NCBI GenBank assembly: GCA_018054915.1
Contig: JAGPIR010000006.1
Span: 1-16,615 of the forward strand
Reading direction: 5' to 3'
DNA from: Allobrachymonas sp.
GTDB taxonomy: Bacteria; Pseudomonadota; Gammaproteobacteria; Burkholderiales; Burkholderiaceae_C
Length of the DNA: 16,615 nucleotides
This document shows positions 1 through 7,305 of this stretch, in pieces; position 1 is the stretch's first letter; each line of letters opens with the position of its first letter. The notes under the pieces are model-generated. The model saw only the letters and a program-made list of their open reading frames with translations. It was not told the origin of the DNA and did not search any database. The translations under genes were made by a program, and so were the position numbers.

Positions 1-55
1 AGGGCGGCAATGCATAATATTCCGTTTCAAATACCACACTCCTTTCCTTCATTCC

Positions 56-1396
56 ATGTCCAGCATCCTCCAATCCCTGCCCGTTGGGCAAAAAGTCGGC
101 ATCGCCTTTTCCGGCGGCCTTGATACGTCTGCCGCCCTGCTGTGGATGCGCCAAAAAGGCGCGATTCCCTATGCCTACACGGCCAATCTGGGGCAGCCCG
201 ACGAATCCGACTACGACGCCATTCCGCAAAAGGCGCTGAGCTATGGTGCCGAAAAGGCCCGCCTGATCGATTGCCGCACCCAACTGGCGCACGAAGGCAT
301 AGCCGCCATCCAGTGCGGCGCGTTCCACATCCGCACGGGCGGGGCCACGTACTTCAACACCACGCCCCTGGGCCGCGCCGTAACCGGCACCATGCTCGTG
401 GCGGCGATGAAAGAAGACGACGTGCACATCTGGGGCGACGGCTCCACCTTCAAGGGCAACGACATCGAGCGCTTCTACCGCTATGGCCTGCTGACCAACC
501 CGGCCTTGAAAATCTACAAACCCTGGCTCGATCAGGCCTTCATCGACGAGCTCGGCGGCCGCGCCGAAATGAGCGCCTTCATGACGGCGCACGGGCACGG
601 CTACAAGATGAGCGCCGAGAAGGCCTATAGCACCGACAGCAACATGCTGGGCGCCACGCACGAAGCCAAGGATCTGGAAGAGCTGTCAACCGGCATCAAT
701 ATTGTCAACCCCATCATGGGCGCCGCCTTCTGGAAACCGGAAGAGGACATCAGGCCCGAAGAAGTGCGCGTGCGTTTTGAAGAAGGCGTGCCTGTGGCGC
801 TCAATGGCCAGACCATTTCCGACCCCGTGGCCCTTTTCCTGGAAGCCAACAAGATCGGCGGGCGTCACGGCCTGGGTATGTGCGACCAGATCGAAAACCG
901 CATCATCGAGGCCAAGAGCCGCGGCATCTACGAAGCCCCAGGCATGGCGCTGCTGCACATCGCCTACGAGCGCCTGGTCACCGGCATCCACAACGAAGAC
1001 ACGATCGAGCAGTACCGCATCAACGGCCTGCGTCTGGGCCGCCTGCTCTATCAGGGCCGCTGGTTCGATCCGCAGGCGCTGATGCTGCGCGAAACGGCCC
1101 AGCACTGGGTGGCCAGCGCCATCACGGGCGAAGTCACCCTCGAATTGCGCCGCGGCAACGACTATTCGCTGCTCAACACCGAAAGCCCCAACCTGACCTA
1201 CGCACCCGAGCGCCTGTCGATGGAAAAGGTAGAAAACGCACCGTTCGATCCAGTCGACCGCATCGGGCAGCTGACTATGCGCAACCTGGACATCATCGAT
1301 ACGCGCGGCAAGCTGGGCATTTACGCCAGCAGTGGCCTGGTGCAGATCGGCAACAGTGCAGGCATGCTGCAACTGGGCAGGAACAAAACCCGCTGA
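56..1396 (+). CDS. argG: Argininosuccinate synthase
   Basis: This cytosolic enzyme condenses citrulline and aspartate using ATP to give argininosuccinate, the penultimate step of arginine synthesis. The 446-residue product matches the length of the long E. coli-type ArgG (about 447). The N-terminal pyrophosphate-binding loop SGGLDTS lies at residues 19-25. Other family stretches are visible, such as GDGSTFKGND near residue 128 and EKAYSTDSN near residue 187. The ATG at 56 is the only reasonable start because it puts the loop in its usual place. No Shine-Dalgarno sequence is visible before it; the 20 bases upstream are pyrimidine-rich. A CATAAT hexamer at 13-18 could be a -10 element, but its -35 would lie at or beyond the window edge. 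The gene is monocistronic as seen here and is followed by a hairpin. The identification is secure. Confidence 0.97.
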   Translation: MSSILQSLPVGQKVGIAFSGGLDTSAALLWMRQKGAIPYAYTANLGQPDESDYDAIPQKALSYGAEKARLIDCRTQLAHEGIAAIQCGAFHIRTGGATYFNTTPLGRAVTGTMLVAAMKEDDVHIWGDGSTFKGNDIERFYRYGLLTNPALKIYKPWLDQAFIDELGGRAEMSAFMTAHGHGYKMSAEKAYSTDSNMLGATHEAKDLEELSTGINIVNPIMGAAFWKPEEDIRPEEVRVRFEEGVPVALNGQTISDPVALFLEANKIGGRHGLGMCDQIENRIIEAKSRGIYEAPGMALLHIAYERLVTGIHNEDTIEQYRINGLRLGRLLYQGRWFDPQALMLRETAQHWVASAITGEVTLELRRGNDYSLLNTESPNLTYAPERLSMEKVENAPFDPVDRIGQLTMRNLDIIDTRGKLGIYASSGLVQIGNSAGMLQLGRNKTR

Positions 1397-1416
1397 TTTT
1401 CCAACAAGCCTAGCCC

Positions 1417-1440
1417 CGGAAAAGATGCGCGTCTTTTCCG
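1417..1440 (+). terminator. Hairpin downstream of argG (possible terminator)
   Basis: A perfect 9-base inverted repeat, CGGAAAAGA and TCTTTTCCG, encloses a 6-base loop 20 bases after the argG stop. There is no U-run after the stem, so it is not a classical intrinsic terminator. It may act as a 3'-end stabiliser or in a Rho-assisted stop. I see nothing else between 1441 and 1591. Confidence 0.45.
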
Positions 1441-1591
1441 CAGGATGACCCGCTGCTCCTGTTCACCGACAGCCAGCGGCAGAGCAGGATGAAACCCTGC
1501 TTATTGCGCAAAGATTTTTCGCGGTCTTTTCACGAATGTCCTGGCACCTGTGTCATTGGACGTTTGCAGAGACACCCGCACGAGCCGATGC

Positions 1592-1933
1592 TTAAGGGAG
1601 TGAGTCGCCGGGAACCTCGTTTTCGCGCAAAATGCCGCCGCCTTCCACACTCCCGGTTCGCGTTCCGGCCCCGCGCACACGGGCTTCGCAGGCCTGCTTG
1701 TAGCCATCTGGCAGGTTCTCGCATCGCGCTAAAGCATTGCGGAAATATTGCTGCTCGTCTCCCTGCGTGAATTTGCTGACACGGGCAGCGGCAGCTTCAT
1801 GGGCCGCCGCCGATTGATATCCTTTGCGTACACCACTCGGACTGGGTTCTGACGCATCTTGCGCAAAAGCGGTTGCAGCCGCGCACAGGACGGTCAGAGC
1901 GAGGACATGACAGAAACCAGCGCGTGCATGCAT
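1592..1933 (-). CDS. Small exported protein of unknown function
   Basis: The predicted product has 113 residues. The ATG at 1933 is chosen because AAGGA sits about 7 bases upstream and because it begins a clear signal peptide: a short basic start, a hydrophobic core (LALTVLCAAATAFA) and likely cleavage after AFA. The open frame extends upstream to 2056, but those 41 residues have no signal-peptide character. The mature part is about 88 residues, hydrophilic, with two cysteines (in ARCENLPDG and KQACEARV) that could form a disulfide, and a glycine-rich end TGSVEGGGILRE. From memory, similar Cys-pair plus GSVxGGGxLRE tails occur in small hypothetical proteins of Burkholderiales; I know of no assigned function. 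Probably periplasmic. It ends convergently with argG and stands alone. Confidence 0.72.
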   Translation of the reverse strand: MHARAGFCHVLALTVLCAAATAFAQDASEPSPSGVRKGYQSAAAHEAAAARVSKFTQGDEQQYFRNALARCENLPDGYKQACEARVRGAGTRTGSVEGGGILRENEVPGDSLP

Positions 1934-2045
1934 GAGAATTCCTTGGTATCGGATACAAACCGTACCAGACGATGTCTGGCCCAACAGACATGCCCGTCCA
2001 TCTCCTTTGCGGGCATGCAATATGTGAAACGCCCCCTCCGAATCG

Positions 2046-2070
2046 AATGAAAACATTTCATCGTTTCATT
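2046..2070. repeat. Inverted repeat in the gap between the ATPase and the exported protein
   Basis: AATGAAA at 2046-2052 and TTTCATT at 2064-2070 form a 7-base inverted repeat. Nested within it is TGAAA-ACA-TTTCA (2048-2060). Read on the minus strand, ATGAAA occurs twice in tandem at an 8-base period. The AT-rich element stands out from its GC-rich surroundings. It lies about 115 bases upstream of the exported-protein start, in a 266-base gene-free stretch (1934-2199), so it could be an operator or part of that gene's promoter. I see no convincing -35/-10 pair and no other gene in this stretch. Confidence 0.3.
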
Positions 2071-2199
2071 ATGCATTTCCACAGAAAGATCGTCCAACTT
2101 ACGCCTGCCCGTCTTCCACAATCAAGCAAACCACCATTCATGCGGGCCAAACTCGAACCACCTGCTGCACCTGGCGGCTGAAAAATCCGGCATCCACAC

Positions 2200-4581
2200 T
2201 CAGCCCTGCCAGCGCAACAGGCGCAGCCCGTTGAATACCACCAGCAGACTCGCACCCATGTCAGCAAAGACGGCCATCCACATGGTCGCTTGACCCATCA
2301 CGGCCAACAGCAGAAACACCGCCTTGATGCCCAACGCCAACGCGATGTTCTGCCACAACACGCCATGCACATGTCTGGACAAACGCACGGTTTCGGGCAC
2401 GCGGCGAAGGTCATCGTTCATGATGACCACGTCCGCCGCCTCAGTGACAATGTGCGTGCCGGCCTGGCCCATGGCAAAACCGATGTGTGCTGCGGCCAGG
2501 GCGGGCGCGTCGTTGATGCCATCCCCCACCATGCCGATGGTATGACTGCCCCTCTCCCCCAGAGTCTGGATGGCTTCCAGCTTCTGTTGCGGCAGCAAGC
2601 TGGCCTGTACCTCACCAATGCCGGCCTCAATGGCAATGGCATGAGCCGTAGTGGGGTTGTCGCCCGTCAGCATGACGGCAGTAATGCCCATGGCCTGCAG
2701 TTCGCGCACAGCCTGTTGCGAGGTGGGCTTGATCGTGTCGGCCACAGCCAGCAAGGCCAGCGCTCCTTGCTCATCGGCCAGAATGCTGACGCTGCGGCCC
2801 TGGCGTTCATGTTCAGCCATGCGCGCTTCCAGCTCGGGTGAACAACGGCCACACTCGTGCACCCAGCGGTGATTTCCCAACACCAGAGCCTGGCCATCGA
2901 TGCGGCCGTGCGTACCACGGCCAGCCTCCGCGACAAAAGCCTCAACCTCGGGCAGCGGACCAGCATCTACGGCCAAATCCTGCGCAATGGCTTTGGAGAC
3001 GGGGTGATCCGAACGTGCCGCCATGCCTGCGGCCAGTTGCCAGATGCGCTTCTCGTCCACGCCGGAACGCATGATCTCCCGCGCCACCAGGTGCGGATTG
3101 CCTTCAGTGATGGTGCCTGTCTTGTCCATCGCGATGCGGGTGAGTTTGCGCGCCTCCTCCAGATACACGCCACCCTTGATCAGGATGCCGCGCCGGGCAG
3201 CCGCAGCCAGACCGCTGACCACGGTGACGGGTGTCGAAATGACCAGCGCACACGGACAGGCAATCACAAGAATCACCAACGCCTTGTACATTCCGGTCAA
3301 CCACGTCCAACCTGCCAACCAGGGGCCGAATGCCGCAACGGCGAGGGCAATGACGAACACAGCGGGTGTATAGATGGCAGCGAATCGGTCCACGAATCTC
3401 TGCGTCGGCGCACGTGAGCCTTGCGCTTCCTCCACGGCATGAATGATGCGTGCCAACACCGTATCCGTAGCTGGCGCAGTCACTTCGTATTCCAGCGCCC
3501 CCTGCTGGTTGATGGTTCCGGCAAACACCCCATCGCCTGGACTTTTTTCTACCGGAATGCTTTCTCCCGTCACGGGTGCCTGGTCGATGCTGCTGTAGCC
3601 CGCCACCACGCACCCATCCAGCGCCAAACGTTCTCCGGGTCTGACGCGCACCACGCTTCCCACGGCGATATTTCTTGTCGGCTGGCTCAGCCACGAGCCA
3701 TCGGCCTGACGCACCTGGGCCAGGGATGGCGCCAAATCCAGTACGTTCCTGATGGCGCTGCGTGCGCGATCAACCGCGCGCGCCTCGATCCATTCGGCAA
3801 TGGTGTACAGCGCCATCACCATGGCAGCCTCGGGCCACTGCCCGACGAGGAAAGCGCCCGTCACCGCTACGGTCATGAGCGCATTGATATTGAGTTTGCC
3901 GCGCAGCAGCGCCTGCAGACCCTTGCGGTACACCGCAACACCCGACAACGCAATGGCCAGCGCAGCTACTGCCATGCTGGCCACCGTCCACGGCAAGGTA
4001 TGCGGCACAAAGAAGTGAATGCCTTCGGCCAACAAAGCAAGCCCCAGCGCCGCCCCCATCTGGACCAGATCCCGGCGATTGCCGCCCGGTTGCCCAGGAT
4101 CATGTGCGCAGCTATCACAGGCAGCAACATCGTCTGCGCTAGCAGCAATGGGCTGCACCCCGTACCCGATCTGAGAAATAGCAGCAATGACCAGCTGCAC
4201 TACAGCATCAGGCGCATCCACCAGCAAGGCGCGCTGCCCCAGGCGAAATTGCAGGCTGCGAATACCGTGGACCGTGTCCAGCGCCTGGCGGATTTCGTTT
4301 TCTTCCACTATGCAATCCATATCGGGAATGCGCAACCATTGCCCCGTGGAAGCGGCCAGCGGTGTATCCAGATCGGCTGGCACATGCGCATGGTGGTCAT
4401 GATCATGGCCTTTTTCATGGGAATGGCATCCATGCCCACTGCAGTCCGCCTGACCAGGAGGCTTATTTGCTGGACTATCAGGCTTGGACGGATCCGCCAC
4501 CGGCGGGTGGTGGTCTTTGCGGCAGCCACAGCCAGTACCTGCGTGAGAGTGGGAAGGGGTGGAGCGTGTGCATGTATCCAT
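2200..4581 (-). CDS. zntA: Zn/Cd/Pb-exporting P1B-type ATPase (ZntA/CadA family)
   Basis: This inner-membrane pump exports divalent soft metals using ATP. Counting from the ATG at 4581 the protein has 793 residues. Residues 1-70 are rich in His (12) and Cys (5). A single HMA domain follows (about 80-148) carrying DMDC followed by EE instead of the usual CxxC. The catalytic core is complete: TGE near 338, the metal-site CPC near 442-444, the phosphorylation motif DKTGT at 486, HP near 526, TGD near 639 and GDGIND near 686. Lys753 and Asp774 in the last two membrane helices fit the P1B-2 (Zn/Cd/Pb) subgroup. A GTG two codons upstream (4587) is also in frame, but it would lie upstream of the predicted transcription start, so I prefer 4581. 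The gene is divergent from, and presumably activated by, the MerR-type regulator next door. Family is certain; the exact metal is inferred. Confidence 0.95.
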   Translation of the reverse strand: MDTCTRSTPSHSHAGTGCGCRKDHHPPVADPSKPDSPANKPPGQADCSGHGCHSHEKGHDHDHHAHVPADLDTPLAASTGQWLRIPDMDCIVEENEIRQALDTVHGIRSLQFRLGQRALLVDAPDAVVQLVIAAISQIGYGVQPIAASADDVAACDSCAHDPGQPGGNRRDLVQMGAALGLALLAEGIHFFVPHTLPWTVASMAVAALAIALSGVAVYRKGLQALLRGKLNINALMTVAVTGAFLVGQWPEAAMVMALYTIAEWIEARAVDRARSAIRNVLDLAPSLAQVRQADGSWLSQPTRNIAVGSVVRVRPGERLALDGCVVAGYSSIDQAPVTGESIPVEKSPGDGVFAGTINQQGALEYEVTAPATDTVLARIIHAVEEAQGSRAPTQRFVDRFAAIYTPAVFVIALAVAAFGPWLAGWTWLTGMYKALVILVIACPCALVISTPVTVVSGLAAAARRGILIKGGVYLEEARKLTRIAMDKTGTITEGNPHLVAREIMRSGVDEKRIWQLAAGMAARSDHPVSKAIAQDLAVDAGPLPEVEAFVAEAGRGTHGRIDGQALVLGNHRWVHECGRCSPELEARMAEHERQGRSVSILADEQGALALLAVADTIKPTSQQAVRELQAMGITAVMLTGDNPTTAHAIAIEAGIGEVQASLLPQQKLEAIQTLGERGSHTIGMVGDGINDAPALAAAHIGFAMGQAGTHIVTEAADVVIMNDDLRRVPETVRLSRHVHGVLWQNIALALGIKAVFLLLAVMGQATMWMAVFADMGASLLVVFNGLRLLRWQG

Positions 4582-4589
4582 GGCCACCG

Positions 4590-4620
4590 ATTAAAAACCC
4601 CGTAGTCGCTCCAAGGTCAA
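4590..4620 (-). promoter_or_regulatory. MerR-type promoter/operator of the metal ATPase
   Basis: On the minus strand, TTGACC (4620-4615) and TTTAAT (4595-4590) are separated by exactly 19 bases, the overlong spacer typical of MerR-activated promoters. An imperfect dyad fills the spacer: CCTTGGAG on one side faces CTACGGGG on the other. The layout closely resembles the known ZntR, CadR and PbrR operators. The expected transcription start is near 4583, only a base or two before the ATG at 4581, so the message would be essentially leaderless. Confidence 0.85.
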
Positions 4621-4644
4621 GCAATTGCCGCCATAATCCTTCCC

Positions 4645-5151
4645 ATGCGCAAGGTCTTTCCCCCTTCACCTCCAGAAACCCCACGCTCAGGTCTGCGCCC
4701 GCTGCGCATTCGCGAGCTGGGCGCCGCTGTCGGCGTGGAAGTGGAAACCATCCGCTACTATGAAAAGGCCGGGCTGTTGCCCAGCCCGGTGCGCAGCGAC
4801 AATGGCTATCGTGCGTATGGGCAAGAGTACGTGCAGCGGCTGGCGTTCATCCGCCATTGCCGCTCACTGGACATGTCATTGGCCGATGTGGCCCAGTTGC
4901 TGGGGCTGATGGACAACCCTGCGGCCGACGGTGCGGGAGTGGACGCCTTGGTCCAACAGCAGATTGCCCGTGTGCGGATGCGGCTGACCAGCCTCAAGGC
5001 ACTGGAAAAACAGTTGTTGGCATTGCAAAGCCGCTGCGCAGCCCATGGTCACGGCGAACACCTGGCCAGCGAATGCCCCGTGCTGCATGAACTGGTGGTG
5101 GCAGCCAAGGGCGAGGCGTGCGCCTGCCATGCCGACAGGCAAGGCGCATAG
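4645..5151 (+). CDS. MerR-family heavy-metal-responsive regulator (CadR/PbrR/ZntR-like)
   Basis: This cytosolic transcription factor probably activates the divergent metal ATPase. It has 168 residues. The helix-turn-helix and wing run from about residue 20 to 60 (VETIRYYEKAGLLP, then RSDNGYRAY). The dimerisation helix spans about 95-130, and the C-terminal metal loop carries Cys131 and Cys144. Two features are odd. The position matching Cys77 of P. putida CadR (Cys79 of ZntR) appears to be Gly96. The loop between the two remaining cysteines is 12 residues with three His, against 6 residues in CadR. A third cluster, CACH, lies at 159-162. The ATG at 4645 adds about 20 residues before the usual family start, but no other start is plausible. 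No Shine-Dalgarno is visible; CATAAT at 4632-4637 may be a -10 for a leaderless message. The metal specificity cannot be assigned. Confidence 0.9.
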   Translation: MRKVFPPSPPETPRSGLRPLRIRELGAAVGVEVETIRYYEKAGLLPSPVRSDNGYRAYGQEYVQRLAFIRHCRSLDMSLADVAQLLGLMDNPAADGAGVDALVQQQIARVRMRLTSLKALEKQLLALQSRCAAHGHGEHLASECPVLHELVVAAKGEACACHADRQGA

Positions 5152-5221
5152 GGCAGCAGTTTACGGTTACGGCCCCAGCCCAACCCGCCCAATCCGTGCA
5201 GAGCCCTTGCGGCAAAAGTGT

Positions 5222-5683
5222 CTATCCCGCCAGCACTGCCTTGACAGCAGCGGATACCGCGCCCATATCGGCCTTGCCCGCCAGTTGCGCCTTGGCGGCG
5301 GCCATGAGCTTGCCCATGTCGGCCGCCGCCGGCCTGCGGCCATTGTCGGCTTCGAATGCTGCAGCAATCCCCTGAATGGCAGCAACAATTTCAGTTGCAT
5401 CCATGCGCGCCGGCAGATACGCCTGCAACACGGCCATCTCGGCTTTTTCCTTGTCGGCCAGGTCTTGCCGAGCAGCCTGTTCATACGCAGCAATACTGTC
5501 CTTGCGCTGCTTGACCAATTTATCCACCACGGCCACCACGGCAGCGTCATCAAGGGTGATACGCTCATCCACCTCGCGCTGTTTGATGGCCGCCTGCAAC
5601 AGGCGAATGGCGCCCAGGCGCTCACTGTCCTTGGCGCGCATGGCGGCTTTCATGTCCTCGGTAATCTGGTCTTTCAAGCTCAT
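5222..5683 (-). CDS. yqeY: GatB/YqeY domain protein
   Basis: The 153-residue product is a stand-alone YqeY protein, related to the tRNA-binding tail domain of the GatB subunit of the amidotransferase that makes Gln-tRNA and Asn-tRNA. Its own role is not established. Family features include the start SLKDQITEDMKAAMRAKD, the KQREVDER stretch, the central AYLPARM segment and the GKLMAAAKAQLAGKADMG end, which covers the normal full length. The ATG at 5683 has AGAGGA about 8 bases upstream. It lies just downstream of rpsU, the conserved pairing, and the two are probably co-transcribed. Unlike the usual arrangement, dnaG does not follow: the gene ends convergently against the metal regulator, 70 bases away. 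I see no strong terminator in that 70-base gap. Confidence 0.94.
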   Translation of the reverse strand: MSLKDQITEDMKAAMRAKDSERLGAIRLLQAAIKQREVDERITLDDAAVVAVVDKLVKQRKDSIAAYEQAARQDLADKEKAEMAVLQAYLPARMDATEIVAAIQGIAAAFEADNGRRPAAADMGKLMAAAKAQLAGKADMGAVSAAVKAVLAG

Positions 5684-5704
5684 TTTTCATCCTCTGCAAA
5701 CAGC

Positions 5705-5737
5705 AAAGGCCCGCTGAGCATCCCCGGCGAGCCTTTT
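5705..5737 (-). terminator. Hairpin between rpsU and yqeY (possible attenuator)
   Basis: AAAGGC at 5705-5710 pairs with GCCTTT at 5731-5736, and inner CGC/GCG bases extend the stem after single-base bulges. On the minus strand, the direction of rpsU-yqeY, the stem is followed only by CTTT and then mixed sequence. On the plus strand it ends in five T. An internal terminator after rpsU is known from the E. coli macromolecular-synthesis operon, where it lowers expression of the downstream genes relative to S21. A similar role is inferred here. Confidence 0.5.
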
Positions 5738-5784
5738 TGACGTAACAGAAGCCGAATCAGCGCCAGCTTCTGGATCGAGAAAAC

Positions 5785-5997
5785 TCAGTAGAGTTTCTTG
5801 GGCAGCTGCATGCTGCGCACACGCTTATAGTGGCGCTTGACGGCAGCGGCCTTCTTGCGCTTGCGTTCAGCTGTGGGTTTTTCGTAGAACTCGCGGGCGC
5901 GCAGATCGGTCAGCAAGCCGAGTTTTTCAATGGTGCGCTTGAAGCGGCGCAGCGCCACTTCGAAAGGTTCGTTCTCTTTTACACGGATGGTGGTCAT
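5785..5997 (-). CDS. rpsU: 30S ribosomal protein S21
   Basis: The 70-residue basic protein is a component of the small ribosomal subunit, involved in initiation on mRNAs. It begins MTTIRVKENEPFEVALRRFKR and ends with the typical Lys/Arg-rich run (AERKRKKAAAVKRHYKR). Length and sequence match the betaproteobacterial S21 family. The frame is open further upstream to 6081, but the ATG at 5997 gives the exact family N-terminus. The ribosome-binding site is weak; GGAA lies about 13 bases upstream. It leads the rpsU-yqeY unit. A TATAAT -10 candidate lies about 130 bases upstream. Confidence 0.97.
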   Translation of the reverse strand: MTTIRVKENEPFEVALRRFKRTIEKLGLLTDLRAREFYEKPTAERKRKKAAAVKRHYKRVRSMQLPKKLY

Positions 5998-6124
5998 TGG
6001 CGAAAATGTTCCAGAAAAGCCGGTGTCCCTCGAAGGAAGATCGAAACCTGCAAAGGTCAACCGCGAAAGTGTCCCCGCCATACAACAAACAATCAGGCCG
6101 ACGGGGGCTGCCAGTAAGCGGGAA

Positions 6125-6130
6125 ATTATA
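6125..6130 (-). promoter_or_regulatory. Candidate -10 element upstream of rpsU
   Basis: A perfect TATAAT reads on the minus strand at 6130-6125, which would give a leader of about 120 bases before the rpsU ATG. No good -35 is found at 16-18 bases, so the assignment rests on one hexamer and position. I see no gene in the rest of the 209-base stretch 5998-6206. Confidence 0.35.
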
Positions 6131-6206
6131 AGGCCTTATGCCACCAGTTGACCCATGTGCACCCACCGGTGATCGGCCACAACCGTTGCACAAAAACAAC
6201 TGCTAG

Positions 6207-7235
6207 TTATAAAAGACGATGCAGCCGCTCTATGCGTTGCGCCAAAGGAGGATGGCTGTCAAACAGACGCTGCAGCCATGCCCCTTTGCGCGCTGGTGGC
6301 TCCACCAGCAACATGTGCGCGATGAGGGGTTGCTGGCGTTCTAGCAAGTCAACATCAAAAATATCTGGCGCCGCCTGATGCGGGTCGGCCATGACAACCG
6401 TTTGCTGGCACTGGATCTTGCGCAACACACCCAGCATGCCCAAGGGGTAACGCGTCCACTGCACGGCGCGCGCATCGGCCAAAAATTCACGCTGCCGCGA
6501 CACGGCCGCCACCAACAGACGCCCGGCCAACCACCCCAATCCCCCCGCGGCCATGACGGGGAAACCCAAAATCCTGGCACCCACGGCCGCTGCATTGCCC
6601 TTTTCACCCTGACTGAGCCGGACATGGCTGAGGTATTGCCCAAAGCGAAACACCATCTCCAGCCCGAATACCATGCCGCTCAGGCGCGTATACAGCCGTG
6701 TATCGCCTTCGGCAATATGACTCAGTTCGTGCGCCACCAGCGCTTGCAATTCAGCGCGTTCCAGTTGGCGCAACGCCCCCTCCGTCACGGCAATAACCGA
6801 ATCCTCGGGAACCAGCCCGGCCGCAAAGGCATTGATCGGCCAATGGCGCGGCAACAGCATGACCACCGGCATGGGCATTTGAGCCGCGAGCGCCATTTCT
6901 TCCACAACTTTCTGAAGGTCTTCCTCATCGTCATGCAGATACGGCTGCAACAGACGGGCTCCGGCACGCGCTGCAAGAACTTGCCCGCCCTGCGCCAGCA
7001 GACTGCTTTCGATCCACCAGCCACCCAGCACGAACAACAACGTAATTCCCGTGTTAACGGCATAAAAATACTGCGGCAGCCGCACGGGCGCGTGCAAACT
7101 GGCCGACAACAGCCAGAAAACCAGCCACAGCGAGCCATTGATTGCCAGCACCAACAGGATAAGGGTCAGGGCAAATGCCAAAATCAGGCGCAAGCTGGCA
7201 GCGCGAGCGGCATGTTGCTGTTCAAAAAATGTCAT
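6207..7235 (-). CDS. M48-family membrane zinc metallopeptidase
   Basis: The 342-residue product is an integral membrane metalloprotease of the Ste24/HtpX-like M48 family. Two hydrophobic segments lie at about 15-42 and 56-78. The conserved NAFAAG is at 135-140. The zinc site HELSH is at residues 169-173, with a third ligand, probably Glu250, in RQREFLADA, the family's usual position. A hydrophobic stretch at about 222-245 precedes it. Catalytic residues are intact, so it is probably active. The ATG at 7235 has AGAGG 7 bases upstream. It lies 70 bases downstream of lemA in the same direction, a pairing often seen in proteobacteria and suggesting co-transcription. The physiological substrate is unknown; membrane-protein quality control is a guess from HtpX. 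Confidence 0.9.
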   Translation of the reverse strand: MTFFEQQHAARAASLRLILAFALTLILLVLAINGSLWLVFWLLSASLHAPVRLPQYFYAVNTGITLLFVLGGWWIESSLLAQGGQVLAARAGARLLQPYLHDDEEDLQKVVEEMALAAQMPMPVVMLLPRHWPINAFAAGLVPEDSVIAVTEGALRQLERAELQALVAHELSHIAEGDTRLYTRLSGMVFGLEMVFRFGQYLSHVRLSQGEKGNAAAVGARILGFPVMAAGGLGWLAGRLLVAAVSRQREFLADARAVQWTRYPLGMLGVLRKIQCQQTVVMADPHQAAPDIFDVDLLERQQPLIAHMLLVEPPARKGAWLQRLFDSHPPLAQRIERLHRLL

Positions 7236-7305
7236 CGAACTGCCTCTGCGACACGGATGTCACGCCTTACACAATCACGCAAACGCAGACCAGAACATCC
7301 GCCAA

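Noticed and set aside
686..1372. A 228-codon minus-strand frame inside argG
   Set aside because: It lies wholly within a well-conserved enzyme gene and shows no family features.
3421..4605. A 394-codon open frame on the plus strand opposite the metal ATPase
   Set aside because: The opposite frame has every catalytic motif of a P-type ATPase. The plus-strand translation is low-complexity, His/Arg-rich and matches no family I know; long antisense frames are common in GC-rich DNA.
2200..5151. The metal module as a recently transferred island
   Set aside because: Base composition and codon use look like the neighbours by eye, and no insertion sequence, integrase or flanking repeats are visible.
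6148..6153. Plus-strand TTGACC as a -35 element
   Set aside because: No rightward gene follows it; the next genes in both directions run leftward.
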